Assembly: GCA_039707465.1 (NCBI GenBank)
Contig: CM077645.1
Coordinates: forward strand, 146,251,503 to 146,315,502
Direction of reading: 5' to 3'
Length of the DNA: 64,000 nucleotides
Source of the DNA: Rhabdophis nuchalis
Lineage: Eukaryota > Chordata > Lepidosauria > Squamata > Natricidae
Every line of letters starts with the position of its first letter. The first letter of the stretch is position 1. The notes beneath the pieces were generated by a model. It saw only the letters and a list, made by a program, of their open reading frames with translations, was not told the origin of the DNA and made no database searches. Positions 56,894 to 64,000 of this stretch are shown here, in pieces. A program made the translations under genes and the position numbers.

Positions 56894-57646
56894 ATTACCA
56901 GTAAACTATAGCCTTTTATTGGCTAGTAAGGTACCACACTGCACCTTGCATTCCAGGGATTTTCAGGTTATGGATGCCTATGGCAAATTGCCCCTAAGCA
57001 TCTGATATCTTGATCCAAAGCCAAGAGATCTGACTAGACCAACTTTAGCTTTGGTTCCCTAAATCCAGAATCCTATTTCTACAAAGGCAGAACTAGTGGA
57101 AATCAAACCATACTTTTATCATTCTTATAAGAGTTGTTCAGAAAGTAAGTGTAGCTCCTAGATCAAATTCTCACTTACTGGCTTAATGCCGGATATCATA
57201 GATGGAGCTTCTTCCTTGACTGAGCAAAGCAGCAATCAGTCTCTTCCATGAGATGGATTTTTCCTTATCCCACTTCTTTAGTATAGAATAGAGTTGAGGA
57301 AAGATGCGGTAAGATGTAAAATAGCAAAAACAGGTGATCAACAAGTCATTTGAGACTGGGTTACGATCCTAATTGAAGTCTCCTGTTTGTGGAGACTTTC
57401 TGACTTGGGGATTAAAGATCCTTCTTGGAAAATACATAGTGATGGACAATGCTTCGAAATGCTTCAAATATCCAAGCAGATGATCTTTCTCCAACCATCC
57501 TCTCTGCAATGGTAATCCAGAGTTTATTCAAGAAAAAAAGAGAGACCCCTAATTTGACTTATTTGAAATTCTGTATATGTGATAATTGCATTCACTTGTC
57601 TTTCCCCTCTACATTATTCTCCTCAAAAAAAACTCCTTTTTATATT
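56894..57646. other. No confidently identified feature
   Basis: GAGTTGTTCAGAAAGTAAG at about 57130 resembles a mariner terminus, but I found no partner. Confidence 0.3.
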
Positions 57647-57862
57647 TAGCCCTGGTGACATAGTGGTTAGAATGCAGTATCGCAGACTAATTCTGCCAAC
57701 TGCCAGCAGTTCGATTCACCAGCTCAAGGTTGACTCAGCCTTCCATCCTTCCAAGGTTGATAAAATGAGGACCCAGATTGTTGGCGGCAATATGCTGACA
57801 CTGTAACAACTCAGAGAGTGCTGTAAAGCACTGTGAAGAGATATATAAGTCTATTGCTATTT
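57647..57862 (+). mobile_element. tRNA-headed SINE, copy S1e
   Basis: TAGCCCTGGTGACATAGTGG head, CAGCAGTTCGATTCACC box-B region, ATGAGGACCCAGATTGTTGG body, TCTATTGCTATT tail. Confidence 0.85.
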
Positions 57863-58152
57863 GTAGATTTTCCTTGGTTTTAGAAGATTATTTCTCAATC
57901 AAATCTTCCCTGTATGCAAGACTGCATGGTTCCACAACTATCTCTTGTGTTTCAGGATTGATACAACATTTGTTAAAATCTGTACGTTTCAGAGTTGGGC
58001 TGGAAGATTCAAAGCACTTTCCTTTCCAGTTTTCTCAGAGCAGTATTAGTCTTAATAGAGAGAAAAAATCTTTGAAGTTACCTATTAATAAATAGTATAT
58101 ACATAACAGATTGAAAAAGCATGTGCAATCTAATCAGGATCTTCATCCTGTG

Positions 58153-58521
58153 CAGTGGTGGGTTTCAAATAATCTAACAACCGATTCTCTGCCCTAATGA
58201 CCAGCTGGGTAGGCGTGGCTCAGTGGTCATGTGACTGGGTGGGCGTGGCCAATGCAACATCACTCACGTCGATGGGTGCCTTGTCTTAGGCGTTACAACG
58301 TCATAAGGGTTAACCAGAGAGGCAGTTTCTTTAAGCAGGGCAATAAAGATTAAGCTAGAAACAACACCAGAATGTTTCCTTCCTGCCTTCCTTACAGGAT
58401 CCCCTGTAAAGAGGGGAAAAGACAAAAGGAGATTTCTTCCAATAATCGGTTCTCTGGACTGCTTAGGAAGTTAACAACCGGTTCTCCCAAATAGCTGCGA
58501 ACCTGCTGAATCCCACCACTG
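58153..58521. mobile_element. Family B hAT-like element, copy B10
   Basis: CAGTGGTGGGTTTCAAATAA to GCTGAATCCCACCACTG with perfect 8-bp duplication ATCCTGTG. Its interior (about 58275-58450) contains an AATAAAG signal and ends GGAGATTTCTTCCAATAAT. That block matches the end of the LTR at 44678-45204, so an LTR fragment probably lies inside. Confidence 0.92.
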
Positions 58522-58529
58522 ATCCTGTG

Positions 58530-59027
58530 GTTAAAAAATATTGTTTGTTCCTAAATAAAATAAGAGATATTGTAGTATTTTGCCCAAGCAAGTAGCACAA
58601 CACTGAGGAGAAAAGCTATTTATTGAAGTGATCATTGGATGCCTACTCTACAAGGGAGGACCCAGAACAATGGAAAAGCAAAGATTTTTTACAGAAGGTG
58701 AGGCTACAGTGCAGGAAAGCCTAAGGACCTGGTTTGTTTGCCAGTTCTGAGAAAGCTAGGTGGGTCCATGTCCTCCACCTGAGGTTATTTTTATTTCTAT
58801 TGTTAGGCAAAGAGGCCCTTTCAGGAGAGGCAACAGAGCTAGGGAAGCCCATTGTGAAGGGGAAGGAATGTTGAGGTAATCAGGGTCATGTTCCTGATTA
58901 AGGTTGGAAGGTGGGACTTTCTCTACAGCATGTTGGAATTCCCTTGTTCGGGCTCCCTTTGGGAGTGCACTGGGAGCTGGTTAGAAAACTTCTATCCTTT
59001 AGTCTGGATACAGAATTATTTCAAGGG
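58530..59027. other. No recognisable feature
   Basis: Unique-looking sequence. Confidence 0.35.
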
Positions 59028-59035
59028 GACAGAGA

Positions 59036-59342
59036 CAGAAGTGGTATTCAGCAATTTCTGACCAGTTCTGGAAAGTTTGAGTAGTTTGGAGAACTGGTAA
59101 ATACCACCTCTGACTGGCACCACCTCCATCTATTCTCTACCTCCCGAATCCCAGCTAATCGGGAGGAAATGGGGATTTTGCAGTAGCCTTCCCCTGGACT
59201 GGGAATGGAAATTTTACAATATCCTTCCTCTACTATGCCCACCAAGCCACGGCCACTAAGCCATGCCATGCCATGCCACGCCATACCCACCAAGCCATGC
59301 CCACAAAACTGATAGTAAAAAAAATCTTAAATCCCACCACTG
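59036..59342. mobile_element. Family B hAT-like element, copy B11
   Basis: CAGAAGTGGTATTCAGC to AAATCCCACCACTG. Flanks GACAGAGA and GACCAAGA share six of eight bases. Same subfamily as B1 and B12, with the CCACCAAGCCA-rich end. Confidence 0.83.
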
Positions 59343-59557
59343 GACCAAGAGGGTCGGTTTGGATCTGACAGAGTTAGGCAAAGTGAAGAGCTGGTTTTTG
59401 AACTTGATTATATCCAAAATACTGGGAGCAGAGGGAAGGGTGAAGTTTCCATTTTGTTTGTTAGGTTTATTTCCTTCACAACATCAGATACTATATAAAA
59501 TATAGTATATAAGTAAATGTAAATATTGTTACATTTCATATAGGCTCATGTTATACA

Positions 59558-59907
59558 CATTGAGATGCTGTGGCCCAGAGGCTTAAAAAACAGATCTGTA
59601 CTCCAGTGGTTCGAGTACTACCACTATGTGACGGAGTGAGCACCTGTCACTTCCCTTAGCTCCTGCTCACCCAGCAGTTTGAAAGCATGCAAATGCAAGT
59701 AGATTAATAGGTACCACTTCAGTGAGAAGGTAACAGCGCTCCATATTTCACCATACATTCTGCACTGCGGCATGATGTCACACGACTGTGGAAATGTCTT
59801 CAGACAGTGCTGGTACAATGGCTTGGAAACGGAGATGCGCACCAGCCTCTAAAGTTGGCTACAACCAGCCGAGTAAAACCAGCAGGAAGTCTTTACCTTT
59901 ACCTTTA
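59558..59907 (+). mobile_element. Sauria-type tRNA SINE
   Basis: tRNA-like head with box-B-like GTGGTTCGAGTACTACC, then AGCATGCAAATGCAAGTAGA, AATAGGTACCACTTCAGTG and AAGGTAACAGCGCTCC, ending CTTTACCTTTACC. That tail is shared with Bov-B type RTE LINEs, the presumed source of its RT. Flanked by ATGTTATACA at 59548-59557 and 59908-59917. Confidence 0.88.
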
Positions 59908-59918
59908 ATGTTATACAT

Positions 59919-60061
59919 AGCAATAGCACTTAGACTTATATACTGCTTTACAGTGCATTACAGCCCTCTCTAAGCGGTTTACAGAGTCATCATATTGACC
60001 CCAACAATTTGGATCCTCATTTTACTCACCTCAGAAGGATGGAAAGCCGAGCCAACCTTGA
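59919..60061 (-). mobile_element. tRNA-headed SINE, truncated copy S1f
   Basis: The plus strand starts AGCAATAGCACTTAGACTTA and runs through AAGCGGTTTACAGAGTC to the GGTTGGCTCGGC region. The tRNA head is missing. Directly abuts the Sauria SINE duplication. Confidence 0.82.
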
Positions 60062-61111
60062 AACATACTGATATATGCACTTTTTCTGTTGATGTATGTA
60101 GCCCTCAGTGGGGAGAGTAGATACATATTAATGCATTTGCAGATAAAAGGGAATAAACATAAAGAAACAAGGATTTTTTTAAAAAATTTACCACACTATG
60201 GTTTCCTCCTGTTCTTTAAATGGTAGGCACTTTTTTAAAAAGGAAAACGTATTTGCAATGGACTTGATTATATCCATGTAGGAGAACAGAAGGGCGTGGA
60301 AGGATTGGCATAAGGGTAAACAACTGGCAAATGGTCCATAATTCAGAATCTGCCCAGTGGCTTTTATGTTTTCACTCCAAGCCTTTCAGAAATTAGAAAC
60401 TGCTTGCCAGATGTTGTAGTTCTTTTTTTTTTTTTAATGTAATTTAACTGTTAAAAAGTTCAGGGTTACAATATTTTCCTGATGAAAATGTCTGCATTTT
60501 GTTATATGTTTATTGACTATTATAAAGATGTTAGATTTACTGCTAAACGATATTGACAATTTTGGAATATAAAAGAGGTTGGTTCCTCCTCCTTTTTCAA
60601 AGGGGATAAAAAAAGGGGGGGAACATCTGGTAGGAACCTTATGTGTGGCATTGTAACAAAAAGCACTTTGGCAACATTTCCCTTGAGTGTGTGCTTGTGA
60701 AGAAAGGATACAGCTTGTGTAGCCTGTGCGTGATTAAGTACAAGACCATCTTGCTATCAGAGTAATGTTTAAAGACAAGTCACCAATAAATCCTCTGTGA
60801 GGTGGTTAGTGAAGCTAGGCTACCTTAGCTATGAAACAGCTGTTTCTGAAGCAATAACCCAGCTGTTTGGCCCAGGGAAGAGACCTTGCAAGCGTTATTA
60901 ATCACGGCATTAAAACCAGAAAGCCAGAACACTGGAGGAAAGCCTGTGTCAAAGGTTTGAAAGGGCAACAACTCCATCACCAGAAGGAGTGTGATATTCA
61001 TCATGAAGGATATTTTGCACTTGTCAGCAGGATTGGGTTTGCAAGTCTTGATTGGAAAGATCTCTTCTGTTTCACATCTTTATTGGAGAAGGACTGAATC
61101 TCCTCTCTTCT
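60062..61111. other. No recognisable feature
   Basis: AT-rich, with a T-run at about 60422-60436. Nothing recognised. Confidence 0.35.
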
Positions 61112-61119
61112 CTTCAGGG

Positions 61120-61475
61120 CAGAGGTGGTATTCAGCCAGTTCTGACTGGTTCTGGAGAACTGGTAGTGGAAATTTTGATTAGTTCAGAGAACCGGCAAAT
61201 ATCACCTCTGACTGGCCCCGCCCCTGATCTATTCACTGCCTCCCAGCCTCCGAGTCCCAGCTGATGGTTGGTCTATTGCTGCCTGCCAGCCTCCCAGCTG
61301 ATTGCTGGGTCTTCTTTTGTTGCCCTGCACATGAGAACGGAGCTGGAAAAGAGGTTAGTGGGGTGGGGAGAGAATGAGGATTTTGCAGTATCCTTCTCCT
61401 GACATGCCCACCAAGCCACACCCACCATGCCATGCCCACAGAATCGGTAGTAAAAAAATTTGAATCCCACCACTG
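61120..61475. mobile_element. Family B hAT-like element, copy B12
   Basis: CAGAGGTGGTATTCAGCC to GAATCCCACCACTG, perfect 8-bp duplication CTTCAGGG. Confidence 0.95.
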
Positions 61476-61483
61476 CTTCAGGG

Positions 61484-61756
61484 GATGGAGGAAGCCCTTT
61501 CATTCTCATAAGATCTTGCAAAACCCTGCCCATTTATGCCAAGTATCTTCTAGGATTTTAATGTGACCGAAATTGTTTTTTTATCTCCCTGGCCTCTTCC
61601 CTCATCAAGATGAATTCAAATGAGCAGTGGGGTAATTGAAGATTTCCATGTCTGTGGCACAAATATGGATCTCTCCTGGCTTAAATTGTTGGCCTTATGC
61701 AGATGAAAGACTGGGATTCTGCTTGCCTCTTCTTCCCATTCAGCATTCAGCATGGT
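61484..61756. other. No recognisable feature
   Basis: Short unique-looking spacer. Confidence 0.35.
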
Positions 61757-61825
61757 GGGTGGGTGGGTAGATAGATGGATGGATGGATGGATGGATGGAT
61801 GGATGGATGGATGGATGGATGGATG

Positions 61826-61894
<69 letters not shown>
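61757..61894. repeat. GGGT, GGAT then GATA array
   Basis: A few GGGT units, about 13 GGAT units, then about 17 GATA units ending at 61894. Confidence 0.97.
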
Positions 61895-61895
<1 letters not shown>

Positions 61896-62446
61896 AGCTC
61901 ACAGATGCAGTTGCTTTTTCTGTACCTAGTCTTCCTCACAGGCTGATTCTAAGGATCCTCTATAAGTGCCCTTGAGATGCTTCAAGAAAAGATAAGAGCT
62001 CCAATGTCTGCTCGAAAGTCACTGGCTTAAGCTATGTTACGGTTGATCAACCTTTAGTTCTGTAGGCTACCGTTGATGCAAGGCAATAGATTAGGGGTGC
62101 CATTTGTGTGTGAGGGGAATATGTGTGTATGTGCAGTCACACAGGTTTTCTCTTGCCAGGTTGAAAAAGACAACAATTTCTTTATTCCAACTAGTTGAGA
62201 GTGGGCCTCCCAATTTCACCAAACTGCTATCAAGGCTCAGATGAATGTGAAAGACCTGGGAGGCATCAAGCTTCCTCCCAGAGGAATTTAAAGCTTCTCT
62301 GTCCCAGAAATTTTGGCTGAAATAGTTCTTCTCTACTGTCAACTATAGCTATAGAAAACAACTGAGACTACTGGGGAAGAGTTATTAAGCCGCTTCCACC
62401 CAAACTCCACATGGACCAAGATTATTGACCATTGATCTTAAAGAAG
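61895..62446. other. No recognisable feature
   Basis: Unique-looking spacer between two GATA-type arrays. Confidence 0.35.
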
Positions 62447-62568
<122 letters not shown>

Positions 62569-63385
62569 AATGAGCAGTATACTTAAGATGAATTTTAAAA
62601 AGCTAAGCAGGATTCAACCAATTAATAAGAGACAAACCTCCAGGATATTCCAGAGCTTTAGGCTAGGTTGATCATAAAAAAACCATCCCAGAAAAAGTCA
62701 GTGGCAAACCACTTTTGTACTGTTGCCAAGAAAATTATGTGCCTATATCCTTGTAGCCTTTAGGAGTTCAACTTAAGACTGTTTTTCTCTTTCTTTTTTC
62801 AATAAGGCATTGGCAAGATCCCACTGAAGAAGCAATCTTATCCCAGTTAGAATTCTTGCTTCTCATTTATCTGAACAAACAAAATTCATTTATCTTAAAT
62901 CAGATTTATCTGGCCCCTATTCCCAACTGTATCAACTTTCAAAGATCTACAGCTATCCCATCCTGCTATGTGAGGTCAAGCAGTTGTTTGTGTGAGACAG
63001 TGTGTCACCAGCGTCTAATCAAAAATTATTTCGCTTGATGTGCATTAAAACTGTGCTGTTTGTACTGAGTTCAAGCTCCTTGCACAGAAAACACACCTCT
63101 ACTTCTGAATCCTTCTGTTACAAGTCTTCGCCTCTCAAATAAAATGGATGGAATACTGTGTATATGTGCAACAGGAATGGACAAGTTGTGAATCCAAGTG
63201 GACTTCTCTGAAGGAGCTTGAGTAACCTGACAAAAGTTTACAATTCCTAATTTTGCAACACCTCCCACTTTCCGAATTATTCTTCTGAAGTGAAGAAAAG
63301 TGTGTGGGACTAGGACCGTGATAGCATGCCTATGGCATGGGTGGGCGTGCGAGCCATCACCCCAGTTCAGCTCCGTCGTACATGT
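62569..63385. other. No secure feature; possible MIR-like scrap
   Basis: GTGGCAAACCACTTTTGTACTGTTGCCAAG-like sequence near 62700-62736 resembles the non-tRNA part of the MIR-like SINE at 3845-4066. The rest is unrecognised. Confidence 0.35.
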
Positions 63386-63456
63386 GGGAGGGAGGGAGGG
63401 AGGAAGGAAGGAAGGAAGGAAGGAAGGAAGGAAGGAAGGAAGGAAGGAAGGAAGGA
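63386..63456. repeat. GGGA then GGAA array
   Basis: Short GGGA run followed by about 15 GGAA units. Confidence 0.97.
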
Positions 63457-63465
63457 GAAAACATC

Positions 63466-63536
63466 ACAGCAATTTAGGGCTAGAAGACTACTCAGAGGTC
63501 ATCTAGTCCAACCCTCTGCTGCAGCAGGAAACTTTA
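63466..63536 (-). mobile_element. CR1-type LINE 3' end, short
   Basis: Plus strand shows AGGTCATCTAGTCCAACCC and then TCTGCTGCAGCAGGAAAC, the reversed CR1 terminus, again next to a microsatellite. Confidence 0.8.
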
Positions 63537-63631
63537 CGTTGTCTGGATTATTTTGGTGCCTCTAACAGAGAGGAAAATTGCCAGAAAGGAGGAGGAGTTT
63601 ACTAGGACAAGGCTGCCATGCAGAGGAAGGC

Positions 63632-63836
63632 AGAGATAGTCCTTGACCTATGACTACAATTGAGCTCAAAATTTTGGTTGTTAAGCAAGAGCATTGTTAA
63701 GTGAGCTTCATCACATTTTACCCAATCCATGATATCTCCAGGTGAGTGATATCAAATTGGCCATGCCTACTCAGTCACATGACCACCAAGCCATGCCCAC
63801 AAAATAGGTAGTAAAAAAAATTTGAAAACCATCCCT
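63632..63836. mobile_element. Composite of family D left end and family B right end, copy B13
   Basis: Starts with a family D terminus (GATAGTCCTTGACCTATGAC, TTGAGCTCAAAATTTTGG) and ends with family B sequence (CAAGCCATGCCCACAAAAT, TTTGAAAACCATCCCTG). This is the arrangement found inside B3, B7 and B9. No target duplication recognised. Confidence 0.7.
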
Positions 63837-64000
63837 GCAACACTAGGAGATGTTAAGTCTGACATGGAAGGACAATGAACTCAGTTCCTATTTGTTTCTC
63901 CAAACAAATTCCTGGGGGTCAAATATATTCTAAACGTATTTGAAATGTATGCATGCTGTATAAGGTTCTGATTAGTTAATCTCAGGATTCTAGGAAAAGC

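Noticed and set aside
57125..57150. Mariner-like terminus GTTCAGAAAGTAAG
   Set aside because: No partner inverted repeat or TA duplication within several hundred bases.
59558..59907. A box-B-like tRNA promoter
   Set aside because: It belongs to a Sauria SINE head. There is no complete tRNA cloverleaf, so no tRNA gene is called. The same applies to the S1 SINEs.

Overview
This window looks like repeat-dense nuclear DNA from a squamate reptile, most probably a snake. The evidence is the repeat content: L2-clade and CR1-type LINE tails, an L1 tail, a Sauria-type tRNA SINE ending in CTTTACCTTTACC, a second tRNA-headed SINE with an L2-like tail, CR1 3' ends that run straight into AGAAT or TATTG pentanucleotide arrays (a pattern reported for advanced snakes), and GATA/GACA arrays like those of the snake Bkm satellite. 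I found no host protein-coding gene, rRNA gene, functional tRNA gene or CRISPR array. All convincing protein similarity is to reverse transcriptases of non-LTR retrotransposons, so the window is best read as intergenic or intronic DNA.

Layout. 0-7 kb: CR1 3' ends, one carrying a 135-bp palindromic MITE, an MIR-like SINE, a hAT-like element and an LTR. 7-9 kb: a 5'-truncated L1 on the minus strand with an intact 15-bp target duplication, into which an L2 inserted. 9-12 kb: a hAT-like element interrupted by CR1, then a LINE RT fragment open for about 230 codons. 12-24 kb: MITEs, a mariner/Tigger-like element split by an L2 tail, hAT-like elements and a long AAAT array. 24-29 kb: L2, a Helitron-like 3' end, CR1, MITE, SINE. 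30-39 kb: SINEs, an LTR of a TGTTGTGG type, a Tigger-like element split by L2, a further hAT-like family, two L2 tails in tandem and a 514-codon uninterrupted L2 reverse transcriptase on the minus strand. 39-46 kb: Charlie-like hAT elements, GACA arrays, a solo LTR with perfect 5-bp duplication, an LTR nested in a hAT element and a perfect 20-bp hairpin. 46-64 kb: degraded L2, many copies of the hAT-like family with perfect 8-bp duplications, a second TGTTGTGG LTR, SINEs and GATA arrays.

The main product of this reading is a set of precisely bounded insertions. Eight copies of a 134-135 bp near-palindrome (here called family A), five with perfect 8-bp duplications, and thirteen complete or partial copies of a second hAT-like family (family B), six with perfect 8-bp duplications, were bounded by eye. 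Families C, D and E are a longer Charlie-like hAT, a TA-flanked Tigger/mariner-like element and a further hAT-like element. These letters are local labels, not database names. Two family B copies carry the same captured piece of family D plus a TTTC array, each within its own duplication, so the composite itself moved. Family assignments rest on recalled repeat features and visible termini, not on a database search.
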